Source: Mycobacterium sp. 852013-51886_SCH5428379 (lineage in GTDB: Bacteria > Actinomycetota > Actinomycetes > Mycobacteriales > Mycobacteriaceae). From it: a stretch of 64,000 nt of DNA. The notes under the pieces are model-generated. The model had not been told where the DNA came from. It was given only the letters and a program-made list of their open reading frames with translations, and made no database searches. The position numbers and the translations under genes were made by a program. Shown in pieces: positions 1-9,173 of this stretch. How positions within the stretch are numbered: the first letter of the stretch is position 1; each line of letters starts with the position of its first letter. Location: assembly GCF_001665575.1 (NCBI RefSeq), contig NZ_LZSU01000019.1, positions 248,001-312,000 on the forward strand, in the 5' to 3' direction.

Positions 1-92
1 GTGCCGAGTAACGTCATCGTCTTCTCGATCGGACAGTGTCCGACCGCCGACCAGGCGTCGCGGTCGGCCAGCGGACCCTGGAGCACGGCCAC
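1..92 (-). CDS. HxlR-family transcriptional regulator, N-terminal part
   Basis: Partial gene running off the left edge, about 30 residues. Reading the minus strand from a GTG at 92 gives a product containing WSAVGHCPIEKTMTLLGT. This is the typical start of the HxlR winged-helix family: a conserved Cys, then the first helix. A strong ribosome site (GAGGGAGA) lies about 5 bases upstream of the GTG and supports this start. The gene is divergent from the thiolase, with an 88-base gap holding a perfect palindrome, so it probably regulates itself and the thiolase. The rest of the protein is outside the window, so the family call rests on the N-terminus only. Confidence 0.72.
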   Translation of the reverse strand, partial: MAVLQGPLADRDAWSAVGHCPIEKTMTLLG

Positions 93-125
93 GGAATCTC
101 CCTCACATCTGGGTTGTTTCAACTA

Positions 126-150
126 TACCCAGGTGATATACACCTGGGTA
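126..150. promoter_or_regulatory. Perfect 25-bp palindromic operator
   Basis: TACCCAGGTG (126-135), spacer ATATA, CACCTGGGTA (141-150): ten perfectly paired bases per arm. It lies between the divergent HxlR gene and the thiolase, 30 bases before the thiolase ATG. A possible thiolase -35 (TTGTTT, 114-119) and a -10 inside the spacer would put the palindrome over the promoter core. Most simply this is the HxlR repressor operator. The regulator assignment is inference; the palindrome is seen directly. Confidence 0.75.
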
Positions 151-180
151 CACAAGACAATACTCAGAGGAGAGTTGGCC

Positions 181-1365
181 ATGTCCGGATACTCAGGTCG
201 CGACGCCGTGATCGTCGGCGCCGTCCGCACCCCGATCGGCAAGGGCAAGCCCGGCGGTGCGCTGCACGGCGTCCTGCCGGCGGATCTGCTCGCCCACAGC
301 CTCAGGGAGCTGGTCGCGCGCACCGGCATCGATCCGGCCGAGATCGACGACGTCATCGCCGGCGCGGTGACCCAGGTCGGCGACCAGGCCGTCAACATCG
401 CCCGCAACGCGCTGCTGGGCGCCGGTTTTCCGGAGTCGGTGCCCGGCACCACGGTCGACCGCCAGTGCGGCAGCAGCCAGCAGGCCATCAGTTTCGCCGC
501 CCAGGGGGTGGTGTCCGGCGCCTACGACATCGTGGTGGCCGCCGGCGTGGAGTCGATGAGCCGCGTGCCGATGGGCACCTCGGTGCTGCCGGGCAGCAAC
601 CCGTTCGGTGACGGCTTCGCACAGCGCTATCCCGAGGGGCTTGTGCCGCAAGGCATCTCAGCGGAGCTCATCGCAGCCAAGTGGGGGCTGTCGCGCGGGC
701 AGCTCGACGAGTTCTCCGCTGGCAGCCACGAGAAGGCCGCCGCCGCGACCAAGGAGGGCCGTTTCGACGCCGAACTGGCGCCGATCGCCGGACTCACCAC
801 TGACGAGATCATCCGGCCCGGCACCACGGTCGAGACGCTGGCGGGGCTCAAACCGGCGTTCTACAACCCCGCCTACGAGGAGCGTTTTCCGCAGATCGGC
901 TGGGAGATCACCGCGGGCAACAGTTCGCCGCTGTCCGACGGCAGCGCCGCGGTGCTGATCACCACCACCGAGGCCGCCAAGCGGCTCGGGTTGCGTCCGC
1001 TGGCCCGCATCCACACCGCGACCGCGGTCGGCTCGGATCCGCTGTACATGCTCACCGGCGTCATCCCGGCCACCGAGAAGGTACTGACCAGAGCCGGCCT
1101 CGCGCTGTCGGACATCGACCTGTTCGAGGTCAACGAGGCGTTCGCACCCGTCGTCCTGTCGTGGGCGCACGACACGGGTGCCGATCTGGCCAAGACCAAC
1201 GTCAACGGCGGCGCCATCGCAATCGGTCACCCGCTCGGCGCGAGCGGCGTGCGGATCATGACCACGCTGGTCAACGCGCTCGAACAGCGCGACGGCCGCT
1301 ACGGCCTGCATACGATGTGCGAAGCGGGCGGCATGGCCAACGCCACAATCATCGAACGCCTCTGA
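181..1365 (+). CDS. Acetyl-CoA acyltransferase (thiolase)
   Basis: Thiolase of 394 residues, the usual family length, catalysing thiolytic cleavage of 3-ketoacyl-CoA or the reverse condensation. The nucleophilic Cys is about residue 96 in DRQCGSS. The C-terminal signatures GHPLGASG and CEAGGMANA carry the catalytic His and the second Cys. The ATG at 181 follows an AGAGGAGAG ribosome site. The frame is open to the window edge, but that extension does not look thiolase-like and crosses the operator and the divergent regulator. Probably a beta-oxidation or sterol/acyl degradation thiolase under the HxlR regulator; the substrate cannot be told from sequence. Confidence 0.93.
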   Translation: MSGYSGRDAVIVGAVRTPIGKGKPGGALHGVLPADLLAHSLRELVARTGIDPAEIDDVIAGAVTQVGDQAVNIARNALLGAGFPESVPGTTVDRQCGSSQQAISFAAQGVVSGAYDIVVAAGVESMSRVPMGTSVLPGSNPFGDGFAQRYPEGLVPQGISAELIAAKWGLSRGQLDEFSAGSHEKAAAATKEGRFDAELAPIAGLTTDEIIRPGTTVETLAGLKPAFYNPAYEERFPQIGWEITAGNSSPLSDGSAAVLITTTEAAKRLGLRPLARIHTATAVGSDPLYMLTGVIPATEKVLTRAGLALSDIDLFEVNEAFAPVVLSWAHDTGADLAKTNVNGGAIAIGHPLGASGVRIMTTLVNALEQRDGRYGLHTMCEAGGMANATIIERL

Positions 1366-1369
1366 AATC

Positions 1370-1434
1370 TGCGCGAAACAGCGTTCCCGGTCCTCAGGAC
1401 GGCGTCTTCGCAGACTGGAATGCTGTTTCGCGCA
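1370..1434. repeat. Palindromic intergenic repeat, copy A (degenerate)
   Basis: Outer arms of 18 bases (1370-1387 and 1417-1434) pair with one mismatch. The left arm starts TGCGCGAAACAGCGTTCC. The inner part of the right arm has decayed compared with the copies at 39027-39087 and 43735-43795. It lies 4 bases after the thiolase stop and 13 bases before the stop of the convergent gene, so it may act as a bidirectional terminator. No T-tract follows. Confidence 0.8.
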
Positions 1435-1447
1435 GGGGGACGTGCGG

Positions 1448-1891
1448 CTATGCGCGGGTGAGCTCGAACAGCGGAATCACCCGGTCGGTCCTGGCCTGAT
1501 AGTCGGCCAACATGGGCGCCACTTCGATGATCTTCGGGTAGGTCGCGTCGCGTTCGTCAGCCGGCAGCTCGCGGACGTCGACGTCGTAGGCGTCCGTGCC
1601 CACCTCGATGTAGGCCTTGGGGTGGGCACGCAGGTTGTGCACCCACGCCGGATCCTTCGGCGCCCCGGCGTACGAGCCCACGATCAGCATCCTGCCGTCG
1701 ACGGTCATGTAGGCCAACGGTGAGACTCGCTTCTTGCCGCTCTTGGCGCCGGTCGTGTGCAGCAGCAGCAGCGTGGCGCCCTCGAAGGGACCGCCCACCT
1801 TGCCGCCGTTGGCGCGGAACTCTTCGACGATCGCGGTGTTGAAATCGTTGAGGGCGCCGATGTCGACGGGATTGTTTGCAGATTCGGTCAT
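1448..1891 (-). CDS. Nitroreductase-family deazaflavin (F420)-dependent oxidoreductase
   Basis: Protein of 147 residues resembling the Ddn/DUF385 split-barrel family, which uses reduced coenzyme F420. Typical features are the N-terminal FNTAIVEEFRANGGKVGG, then LLLLHTTGAKSGKKRVSPLAY with the conserved Gly-Ala-Lys-Ser-Gly, and a later PKDPAWVHNLRAHP. The ATG at 1891 overlaps the stop of the upstream DUF4436 gene by four bases (ATGA), so the two are probably translationally coupled. A frame extension upstream would run into that gene. The substrate is unknown; relatives reduce nitroimidazoles, quinones or coumarins. Confidence 0.88.
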   Translation of the reverse strand: MTESANNPVDIGALNDFNTAIVEEFRANGGKVGGPFEGATLLLLHTTGAKSGKKRVSPLAYMTVDGRMLIVGSYAGAPKDPAWVHNLRAHPKAYIEVGTDAYDVDVRELPADERDATYPKIIEVAPMLADYQARTDRVIPLFELTRA

Positions 1892-2790
1892 GTGACCTCC
1901 AACTTCTTCGGCTCGGAATCCAACCTCGTCTGCCGCCACCAGGCGATGACGAAGACGACCATTGCCCCGGCCAGGGCGATGAGGACCCAGAGGATCACCG
2001 CCAGATCGATCCACGCCCCCGGCGGCGGGGCACCGGGCAGGATCGTCCGCAACGGGACGACCGCGAACAGCATCGCCGCGAACCAGGTGATGAACGGCGG
2101 CTGGAACTTTCGACGGTTCAGCAACATCTCGATCGCCACGAACAGCGCGGTGGCCGGCAGGGTGAGCAGGACAAGCAGGATGCCGATGTCCATGGCGTGC
2201 GCGCCGCGGGTGCGCTGAAGGGTGAACTGCACGGTCTGCACCGGCCCCCAGGGCGCGGAGATCTCCCCCATCCGGGCCTCGATGTGCCAGCCGTTGACGC
2301 TCCCGCCCACGACGACCGGGGCGGGGAGTGCGAGCCGGCCGTCACCCTCCGCGACGGACGCCTCCACCCCGATGACGTCGGTCGTGTACGAATCCACGGG
2401 CCAGTCGTCGGGATCCCCGACCGCCACCAGGCTGGTGGTCGACTCGTTGCCGGCGAGGTCGTCGTGCACGTAGATGAGCCGCCCGGATTCCGTCCACGAG
2501 CTGAGCCGGACGACGGGATCGCGCACCGCCTCCGGGCCGTTGGCCAGGATCGCGGTACCCGGACGCAGCAGTACGTCGACGGTGAGGCGGTTCTCCGAAA
2601 CATCGACCTGGCGCAACCGGATGACGACGGCCGACTGGTCGTCGACGGAGGCCTCCGCGAATTCGAAGGCCTGTGGTGGCTGCTCCAGAAGGCGGTACCC
2701 GACCAGCGATGCCACGTAGACCGCCAGGATCGCCACCACGGTGGTCAGGACGGTGGCGTTGGGCGGGCGGAACCGGCGGGGCCCGGGCAC
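1888..2790 (-). CDS. DUF4436-like membrane protein
   Basis: About 300 residues. An N-terminal hydrophobic segment (about 15-35) is followed by a beta-rich extracytoplasmic region of roughly 190 residues. Three hydrophobic helices near the C-terminus follow (starts IGILLVLLTLPATALF, PPFITWFAAMLF and LAVILWVLIALAG). This layout fits DUF4436 membrane proteins of actinobacteria. The GTG at 2790 is chosen because longer starts would overlap the end of aspS; the start is uncertain. It lies 37 bases downstream of aspS on the same strand and is coupled by ATGA to the F420-type oxidoreductase gene. Function unknown. Confidence 0.72.
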   Translation of the reverse strand: MPGPRRFRPPNATVLTTVVAILAVYVASLVGYRLLEQPPQAFEFAEASVDDQSAVVIRLRQVDVSENRLTVDVLLRPGTAILANGPEAVRDPVVRLSSWTESGRLIYVHDDLAGNESTTSLVAVGDPDDWPVDSYTTDVIGVEASVAEGDGRLALPAPVVVGGSVNGWHIEARMGEISAPWGPVQTVQFTLQRTRGAHAMDIGILLVLLTLPATALFVAIEMLLNRRKFQPPFITWFAAMLFAVVPLRTILPGAPPPGAWIDLAVILWVLIALAGAMVVFVIAWWRQTRLDSEPKKLEVT

Positions 2791-2827
2791 GCGCGGATCG
2801 TATCCCGGCCCCCCGGTCAGAAAGTGC

Positions 2828-4600
2828 TTATGCGCCGCCCTTGGCGGGTTTGGCGTCGATGCCCGACTCGCGACGCTGCTGCACCGTGATGGGCGACGGC
2901 GCACCGGTCAGCGGATCGACCCCGCCGCCGGACTTCGGGAACGCGATCACCTCGCGGATCGAGTCGACACCGGCCAGCAGCGCGGTGATGCGGTCCCAGC
3001 CGAACGCGATACCACCATGCGGCGGCGCGCCGAAAGTGAACGCGTCCAACAGGAATCCGAACTTGTCCTGCGCCTCGTCGTGATCGATGCCCATCATCGC
3101 GAACACCCGCTCCTGGACGTCGCGGCGATGGATACGGATCGATCCGCCACCGATCTCGTTGCCGTTGCAGACGATGTCGTACGCATCGGCGAGCGCACTG
3201 CCCGGATCAGTGTCGAACGTCTGCTCCGACTGCGGCTGCGGAGCGGTGAACGCGTGGTGCACGGCCGTCCACGCCCCGGATCCGACGGCCACGTCACCGG
3301 CCGCGGTGGCCTCCTCCGCCATCTCGAACAGCGGCCAGTCCACCACCCACGTGAAGGCCCACGCATCGGGGTCGATCAGGTCCAGCCGTTTGGCGATCTC
3401 GCCGCGTGCCGCACCCAGCAACGCGCGGGAGGACTTGACCGGTCCGGCCGCGAAGAAGATGCAGTCGCCGGGGGCGGCGCCGACATGGGCGGCCAGCCCC
3501 TCGCGCTCGGCGTCGGTGAGGTTCTTGGCGACCGGCCCGCCGAGGGTGCCGTCTTCGCCGACGAGGACGTAGGCCAGCCCCTTCGCACCGCGCTGTTTGG
3601 CCCACTCCTGCCAGCCGTCGAGGGTGCGCCGGGGCTGCGAGGCGCCTCCGGGCATCACCACCGCGCCGACATAGGGCGCCTGGAAGACGCGGAAGGTGGT
3701 GTCGGCGAAGAACTCTTTGCACTCCACCAGCTCGAGCCCGAACCGCAGATCCGGTTTGTCCGTCCCGAACCGGCGCATCGCCTCGTCGTAGGAGATGCGC
3801 GGCAACGGTGTGGGCAGGTCGTGGCCGATCGTGGCCCACACGGCGCGCAGGACCTGTTCGGACACCGCGATGACGTCCTCGGCCGAGACGAAGCTCATCT
3901 CCATGTCGAGCTGGGTGAACTCCGGCTGCCGATCGGCGCGGAAATCCTCGTCGCGGTAGCAGCGCGCGATCTGGTAGTAGCGCTCCATACCGGCCACCAT
4001 CAGCAGTTGCTTGAACAGCTGCGGGCTCTGCGGCAGTGCGTAGAACGAACCGGGCTGCAACCGTGCAGGGACCAGGAAGTCGCGCGCACCCTCGGGCGTG
4101 GACCGGGTCATGGTCGGGGTCTCGATCTCCACGAAGTCGTGACCGGCCAGCACCTCGCGGGCGGCGGCGTTGACCCTCGAGCGCAGCCGCAGGGCCTTGC
4201 CCGGGCCTTCGCGGCGCAGGTCGAGGTAGCGGTAGCGCAGCCGCGCCTCCTCGCCGGGCTCCTCGTCGAGCTGGAACGGCAGCGGGGCGCTCTCCCCCAG
4301 CACCGTCAGCGTGGTGGCGTTGACCTCGATGCCACCGGTCGGGATGTCGGCGTTCTCGTTGCCCTCGGGACGGACCTCGACGATGCCCTCGACGGCGACG
4401 CAGTACTCGGCGCGCAACCGGTGGGCCGCCTCGAGCACGGCGCCTTCGCGGAACACCACCTGCGACACACCGGATGCGTCGCGCAGGTCGATGAAGATGA
4501 CGCCGCCGTGGTCGCGGCGCCGGGCCACCCAGCCCGCCAGCGTCACCTTCTGACCGGCGTCGGTTGGCCGCAGCGATCCGGCGGGGTGACTGCGCAGCAC
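2828..4600 (-). CDS. aspS: Aspartyl-tRNA synthetase
   Basis: Class II synthetase of about 590 residues charging tRNA-Asp, cytosolic. N-terminal anticodon-binding OB fold ([23 protein letters not shown]), then the catalytic domain with motif 2 ([18 protein letters not shown]) and motif 3 (GIAFGWDRI). The bacterial insertion domain is present. AspRS in mycobacteria is usually non-discriminating and works with GatCAB. Start choice: a TTG at 4606 directly abuts the AGGAG ribosome site (no spacer), while the GTG at 4600 sits 6 bases after it, so 4600 is preferred. A TAGACT -10 lies at 4639-4644 on this strand. Confidence 0.96.
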   Translation of the reverse strand: MLRSHPAGSLRPTDAGQKVTLAGWVARRRDHGGVIFIDLRDASGVSQVVFREGAVLEAAHRLRAEYCVAVEGIVEVRPEGNENADIPTGGIEVNATTLTVLGESAPLPFQLDEEPGEEARLRYRYLDLRREGPGKALRLRSRVNAAAREVLAGHDFVEIETPTMTRSTPEGARDFLVPARLQPGSFYALPQSPQLFKQLLMVAGMERYYQIARCYRDEDFRADRQPEFTQLDMEMSFVSAEDVIAVSEQVLRAVWATIGHDLPTPLPRISYDEAMRRFGTDKPDLRFGLELVECKEFFADTTFRVFQAPYVGAVVMPGGASQPRRTLDGWQEWAKQRGAKGLAYVLVGEDGTLGGPVAKNLTDAEREGLAAHVGAAPGDCIFFAAGPVKSSRALLGAARGEIAKRLDLIDPDAWAFTWVVDWPLFEMAEEATAAGDVAVGSGAWTAVHHAFTAPQPQSEQTFDTDPGSALADAYDIVCNGNEIGGGSIRIHRRDVQERVFAMMGIDHDEAQDKFGFLLDAFTFGAPPHGGIAFGWDRITALLAGVDSIREVIAFPKSGGGVDPLTGAPSPITVQQRRESGIDAKPAKGGA

Positions 4601-4638
4601 GAACAACTCCTGACGACGGGAGAAAACGGAACCGCCAC

Positions 4639-4644
4639 AGTCTA
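4639..4644 (-). promoter_or_regulatory. Putative aspS -10 box
   Basis: TAGACT on the minus strand fits the mycobacterial TANNNT -10. It would start transcription about 30 bases before the aspS GTG. No convincing -35 was seen. The same hexamer lies just before the PucR gene (56725-56730). Confidence 0.4.
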
Positions 4645-4680
4645 GAGGGATGGTCGGGTGGACACTTCCGGCTACTGTGT

Positions 4681-5193
4681 ATGGCCATGCACGCCTGCGA
4701 ACGCGTCGGCCTGGACTTCGTCGACTCTGCGCCGTTCCGATTCGTCAGCACGGTCGATCTCGCGATCACTCCCGAGCAGGTCTTCGAGGTGCTCGCCGAC
4801 GCCGAATCGTGGCCGCACTGGGCGAGCGTCATCACCAAGGTCACCTGGACCAGCCCCGAACCGCGCGGCGTGGGCACCACCCGAACTGTGCAGATGCGCG
4901 GCGGCATCGTCGGCCACGAGGAGTACCTGGCGTGGGAACCGTTCCGGCGCATGGCTTTCCGGTTCAACGAGGCGTCCACGGGCAGCATCGCGGCGTTCGC
5001 CGAGGACTACCGCGTCGTCGAGACACCGGGCGGCTGCCATCTGACCTGGGTGATGGCGATGAAGCCCGACGGGGCGGCGGCCCGGCTGGGCATGTCGCTG
5101 GGCCGGCCGGTGATGGCCTGGCTGTTCCAGCGGTTCCTGCACAACCTGCGCCGTTACACCGACGAGCGCTATCGGGACACGCCCGAATCGTAG
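4681..5193 (+). CDS. SRPBCC family protein
   Basis: About 170 residues. [38 protein letters not shown] is the classic N-terminus of the SRPBCC/START-like fold, which binds lipids, polyketides or other hydrophobic ligands. The Trp-Pro-x-Trp signature is present, and the family length is normal. It is divergent from aspS, as the related conserved hypothetical gene is in M. tuberculosis. Two ATGs (4681 and 4687) are possible and neither has a clear ribosome site. A possible -10 (TACTGT, 4673-4678) is too close for an ordinary leader, so the start is uncertain. Exact ligand unknown. Confidence 0.8.
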   Translation: MAMHACERVGLDFVDSAPFRFVSTVDLAITPEQVFEVLADAESWPHWASVITKVTWTSPEPRGVGTTRTVQMRGGIVGHEEYLAWEPFRRMAFRFNEASTGSIAAFAEDYRVVETPGGCHLTWVMAMKPDGAAARLGMSLGRPVMAWLFQRFLHNLRRYTDERYRDTPES

Positions 5194-5254
5194 TGTGGGA
5201 GGGTGAACACCGGCGCTGAGTCGGGCGCCTCACCGAGTCCGGACGGAGCCTGCG

Positions 5255-6145
5255 ATGACCTTCAACGAAGGTATGCGGATCGACACCAGCACCACGTCGA
5301 GCAGCGGAGGCGGACGCGGGGGTGGCCGCGGCATCGCGGTCGGCGGCGGCATCGGCGGGCTGCTGATCGTGGTGGTGGCGCTGTTCCTCGGCGTCGACCC
5401 CGGCACGGTGCTGCCCCAGCAGGAGCAGCTGGGCACCGAGGGCGTCGAGACGCCCGGATTCGACCTGAGCCAGTGCCGGACCGGAGCCGACGCCAACCAG
5501 TTCGTACAGTGCCGGGTGGTCGCCACGGGCAATTCGCTCGATGCGGTGTGGGCGCAGCTCGATCCGGGCTACACCAGGCCGCGGGTGGAGATCTTCCAGG
5601 GACGGGTGGACACCGCGTGTGGACCGGCCACCAGCGCGGTGGGTCCGTTCTACTGCCCCGGTGACCAGACCGCCTATTTCGACACCGACTTCTTCGACGT
5701 GCTGACGACCCAGTTCGGCTCCAGTGGTGGGCCGTTCGCACAGGAGTATGTGGTGGCCCACGAGTTCGGCCACCACGTGCAACAGCTGCAGGGCTCGCTC
5801 GCGCGCGCGCAGCAGGATCCAGAGGGGCCCACCGGCGGCGGCGTGCGTACCGAGTTGCAGGCGGACTGCTACGCGGGCGTGTGGGCGCACTACGCATCGG
5901 TGACGGTCCAGGAGAGCACCGGCGTGCCGTTCCTGGAACCGTTGACAGACAAGGACATCGCCGACGCGCTGTCCGCGGCGGCGGCCGTGGGCGACGACCG
6001 GATCCAGGAGGCTGCCACCGGCCGGGTCAATCCCGAGTCGTGGACCCACGGCTCCTCCGAACAGCGGCAGAAGTGGTTCACCGTCGGCTACCAGACCGGC
6101 GATCCGCAGAAATGCGATACATTCGCCACCAATGACCTCGGCTAG
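5255..6145 (+). CDS. YpfJ-family neutral zinc metallopeptidase
   Basis: Protein of 296 residues. A short Gly/Ser-rich N-terminus is followed by one membrane helix (about residues 27-45), so the enzyme domain is probably extracytoplasmic. HEFGHH (residues 169-174) is the HExxH zinc site of the family, and TELQADCYAGVWA carries the downstream conserved Glu/Asp region. Four or more Cys outside the membrane could form disulfides. It matches the metallopeptidase gene at this position of the M. tuberculosis backbone. The last 14 bases overlap the start of the DUF885 gene in another frame. Substrate unknown. Confidence 0.9.
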   Translation: MTFNEGMRIDTSTTSSSGGGRGGGRGIAVGGGIGGLLIVVVALFLGVDPGTVLPQQEQLGTEGVETPGFDLSQCRTGADANQFVQCRVVATGNSLDAVWAQLDPGYTRPRVEIFQGRVDTACGPATSAVGPFYCPGDQTAYFDTDFFDVLTTQFGSSGGPFAQEYVVAHEFGHHVQQLQGSLARAQQDPEGPTGGGVRTELQADCYAGVWAHYASVTVQESTGVPFLEPLTDKDIADALSAAAAVGDDRIQEAATGRVNPESWTHGSSEQRQKWFTVGYQTGDPQKCDTFATNDLG

Positions 6146-7790
6146 ACATCCAACGGCCGTCGACGCCGTCGCGGAACGCTATCTCGACACCCTGGCCGCG
6201 CTCGATCCCTGTGCGGCAACAGAACTGGGCATCAGCGGCGGTGACCGCAACTACGACGAGGAGATCACCGACTACTGCCCCGACGCCGTCGCCGAACGCG
6301 CCGAGGCCGCCAGGGCCGCGCTGCGGGAACTCGACGCCGTGGTGGCCGTCGACGAGGCCGACGCGGTCACCGCGGCGGCCATGCGCGAACGTCTCGGTGT
6401 GCTGCTCGACATCCACGACGCGGGCCTGGACGTCGGCGAGCTCAACGTGATCGCCTCGCCGCTGCAGACCATGCGCGACGTGTTCGACCTGATGGCCACC
6501 GACACCGACGACGACTGGGCGGTGATCAGCCGCCGCCTGGCGAAACTGCCGCAGCGGGTACCCGGTTACGCCGAGGCGCTGTGCGCCGCGGCGGACGGCC
6601 CGCATCCACCGGCCATCCGTCAGGTGCGCCGCGGTATCGACCAGGCCGACCAGATCGCGCGACTGTTCGTCGACATGGTGGCCGGGGCTGCCCCGGACCG
6701 ACCGGCGCTGCAGGCCGACCTGGACCGGCACGCCGCCGCGGCCGGCGACGCCTACCGCGAGTTGAGCCGAGTGCTGGCCGACGAGCTGGCTCCGCGGGCG
6801 CGGGAACGCGACGCCGTCGGCCGGGACGCCTACCGGCTGATGTCGCGATCGTTCCTCGGCACCGAGATCGACCTGGACGAAACCTACGCGTGGGGCCTCG
6901 AGCAGCTCGATTCGATTGTCGCCGAACAGGAGACGGTCGCTGACCGGCTCTACCCCGGGGTGTCGGTCGCCGAGACCGTCAGCCGTCTGGACGACGAACC
7001 GCGCTACCAGGTCCATGGCACCGATGCGTTGCAACAGTGGATGCAGGACCTGTCCGACCGCGCGGTCGACGCGCTGGCGGGCACCCACTTCGACATCGAC
7101 CCCGCCCTGCGCAATCTCGAGTGCCGGATCGCCCCGACGCAGACCGGCGGCATCTACTACACCGGCCCGTCCGAGGATCTGACGCGGCCGGGCCGGATGT
7201 GGTGGTCGGTGCCGCCCGGTAAGGACGTCTTCCACACCTGGCAGGAGACCACCACCGTCTTCCACGAGGGTGTGCCCGGCCACCATCTGCAGATCGGACG
7301 TGCGGTGGTGCTCGCCGGCGAGCTGAACCGCTGGCGTCGGCTGGGCTGCTGGGTGTCCGGGCATGGTGAGGGCTGGGCGCTCTACGCCGAACGGCTGATG
7401 GCCGAACTGGGCTGGCTCGACGACGACGGCGCCCGTATGGGCATGCTCGACGCGCAGCGGTTCCGGGCCGCGCGGGTGGCCATCGACATCGGCGTGCACT
7501 GCGAACTCACCGCTCCCGACGGTGGCCGGTGGGACGTGACCAGGGCGTGGGACTTCCTCGCGCAGCATTCGGCGCAGTCGGACAAGCACCGCAGCTTCGA
7601 ACTCGACCGCTACCTCGGCTGGCCCGGTCAGGCGCCGTCATACGCCGTCGGGCAACGGATCTGGCAGCAACTGCGTGAGTCCATGCTGGCAGAGAGCATG
7701 CCCCTCAAAGACTTCCATCGCCGCGCCCTGGACCTGGGCGGCCTCCCCCTCGATGTGCTGCGGTCGGCGCTGCTCGGCGAGTTCACATGA
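6132..7790 (+). CDS. DUF885 family putative metallopeptidase
   Basis: Protein of 552 residues, the usual DUF885 length, mostly alpha-helical and without a signal peptide. HEGVPGHH (about 378-385) is the HExxxHH-type metal site of the family, which is remotely like thimet-type or carboxypeptidase Taq peptidases. A downstream GEGWALYAERLMAELG supplies the conserved Glu. It starts inside the 3' end of the metallopeptidase gene and ends in an ATGA overlap with the DinB gene, so the three form an operon. A peptidase role is a family-level inference. Confidence 0.88.
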   Translation: MTSARHPTAVDAVAERYLDTLAALDPCAATELGISGGDRNYDEEITDYCPDAVAERAEAARAALRELDAVVAVDEADAVTAAAMRERLGVLLDIHDAGLDVGELNVIASPLQTMRDVFDLMATDTDDDWAVISRRLAKLPQRVPGYAEALCAAADGPHPPAIRQVRRGIDQADQIARLFVDMVAGAAPDRPALQADLDRHAAAAGDAYRELSRVLADELAPRARERDAVGRDAYRLMSRSFLGTEIDLDETYAWGLEQLDSIVAEQETVADRLYPGVSVAETVSRLDDEPRYQVHGTDALQQWMQDLSDRAVDALAGTHFDIDPALRNLECRIAPTQTGGIYYTGPSEDLTRPGRMWWSVPPGKDVFHTWQETTTVFHEGVPGHHLQIGRAVVLAGELNRWRRLGCWVSGHGEGWALYAERLMAELGWLDDDGARMGMLDAQRFRAARVAIDIGVHCELTAPDGGRWDVTRAWDFLAQHSAQSDKHRSFELDRYLGWPGQAPSYAVGQRIWQQLRESMLAESMPLKDFHRRALDLGGLPLDVLRSALLGEFT

Positions 7791-8317
7791 CCGGCGACGC
7801 GATCGAACCCGACACCAAGGACTGGACCTGGGTGCTGGACCGGCCCTGCCCGGAGTGCGGTTTCGACGCGACCGCCGTGGCGTCGGCCGAGGTCGGCGAC
7901 CACCTCCGCTGCGACGCCGACGAGTGGCTCCGGCGCCTCGGCGCTCCCGGCGCCGCAACGCGCCGGAACCCGGCGGCCTGGTCCGTCCTCGAATACGGCT
8001 GCCACGTCCGCGATGTCCACCGGATCTTCAACCAGCGGGTCCGATCGATGCTCACCCAGCACGAACCGCTGTTCGCCAACTGGGACCAGGACCGCACCGC
8101 CGTCGAGGACGACTACGCGTCCCAGGACCCCGCCGTGGTGGCCGGCGAACTGTTCGACGCCGCGATCACCGTGGCCGACACCTATGCCGCCGTGCCCGAC
8201 GACGGATGGTCGCGCCGCGGATTACGCAGCAATGGAAGCGAATTCACAATCGCCTCGATATCGCTGTACCACCTGCACGACATCGTGCACCATGCGTGGG
8301 ACGTCGATGAGCATTGA
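7787..8317 (+). CDS. DinB/DUF664-like superfamily protein
   Basis: Protein of 176 residues, probably a four-helix DinB-type bundle. The family is often metal-binding through three scattered His. Here candidates lie in EYGCHVRDVH (near residue 70) and YHLHDIVHHAWDVDEH (C-terminus). The N-terminal CPECGFDAT is a feature common in actinobacterial members and is not a complete zinc ribbon. Some relatives are mycothiol-dependent transferases, but this cannot be assigned here. It is coupled to the DUF885 gene by an ATGA overlap. Confidence 0.82.
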   Translation: MTGDAIEPDTKDWTWVLDRPCPECGFDATAVASAEVGDHLRCDADEWLRRLGAPGAATRRNPAAWSVLEYGCHVRDVHRIFNQRVRSMLTQHEPLFANWDQDRTAVEDDYASQDPAVVAGELFDAAITVADTYAAVPDDGWSRRGLRSNGSEFTIASISLYHLHDIVHHAWDVDEH

Positions 8318-8329
8318 GGAGCTGACCAC

Positions 8330-9157
8330 ATGACGGACGAGAACCTGCCCCTCGCCGGCCGGGTGGCCTACGTGACGGGCGCGGCGCGCGGTCAGGGACG
8401 GTCGCACTGCGTACGCCTGGCGCGCGCTGGTGCCGACATCGTCGCGATCGACGCCTGCGCGCCGGTCAGTGACGCCAACGGTTATCCGCCCGCCGACCCA
8501 TCCGATCTGGCCGAAACGGTCGCCCTGGTCGAGGGCGAGGGGCGCAAGATCGTCGCCGCACCCGTCGACGTCCGCGACGCCGACGGTCAGATGCGGGTGG
8601 TCGCCGACGCCGTCGCCCAGTTCGGGCGCCTCGACATCGTCGTCGCGAACGCTGGAGTCCTCAACTGGGGCCGGCTGTGGGAGATTTCGCCCCAGCAGTG
8701 GCAGGACACCCTCGACACCAACCTCACCGGCGTCTGGAACACGATCCGCGCGGTCGTTCCCCCGATGATCGCCGCGGGCAACGGCGGCTCCATCATCACC
8801 ATCAGCTCCGCAGCGGGCATCAAGGCGGTTCCCGGCTGTGGACACTACTGCGCCAGCAAGTTCGGCGTCGTCGGGCTGACCAACTCGCTCGCGGTGGAAC
8901 TCGGCGAGTTCGGCATCCGCGTCAACTCGGTGCACCCGTACGGCACCGACACCCCGATGGGTAACGACACGTCGATGTATCAGATCTTCGCCGATCACCA
9001 GACCTACATCCACAGCTTCTCGCCCGGCGCGCTGCCGACCGATTCGCTGGCCGCGCCCGAACTGGTGTCCGACATCGTGGTGTGGTTGGCCGGCGACGCG
9101 TCGTCCCTGGTCACCGCGGCCCAGATCCCCGCCGACAAGGGCTATCTCAAGATCTAA
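8330..9157 (+). CDS. Mycofactocin-coupled SDR family oxidoreductase
   Basis: Protein of 275 residues with a Rossmann fold. The nucleotide-binding loop TGAARGQGRSH is the form seen in SDRs that depend on the redox peptide cofactor mycofactocin, which hold their NAD tightly. Catalytic Ser (ISSAAGIKAV), Tyr and Lys (YCASK) are all present, as is NAG. A further family feature is an internal DACAPVSDANGYPPADP segment. It is probably an alcohol or carveol-type dehydrogenase. A GAGGAG ribosome site lies 8 bases before the ATG. No mycofactocin biosynthesis genes are in the window. Confidence 0.9.
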   Translation: MTDENLPLAGRVAYVTGAARGQGRSHCVRLARAGADIVAIDACAPVSDANGYPPADPSDLAETVALVEGEGRKIVAAPVDVRDADGQMRVVADAVAQFGRLDIVVANAGVLNWGRLWEISPQQWQDTLDTNLTGVWNTIRAVVPPMIAAGNGGSIITISSAAGIKAVPGCGHYCASKFGVVGLTNSLAVELGEFGIRVNSVHPYGTDTPMGNDTSMYQIFADHQTYIHSFSPGALPTDSLAAPELVSDIVVWLAGDASSLVTAAQIPADKGYLKI

Positions 9158-9173
9158 CTGCGCCCTCGATCGC

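Noticed and set aside
2741..4645. 634-codon plus-strand frame over aspS
   Set aside because: Antisense shadow of aspS, composition typical of a non-coding strand.
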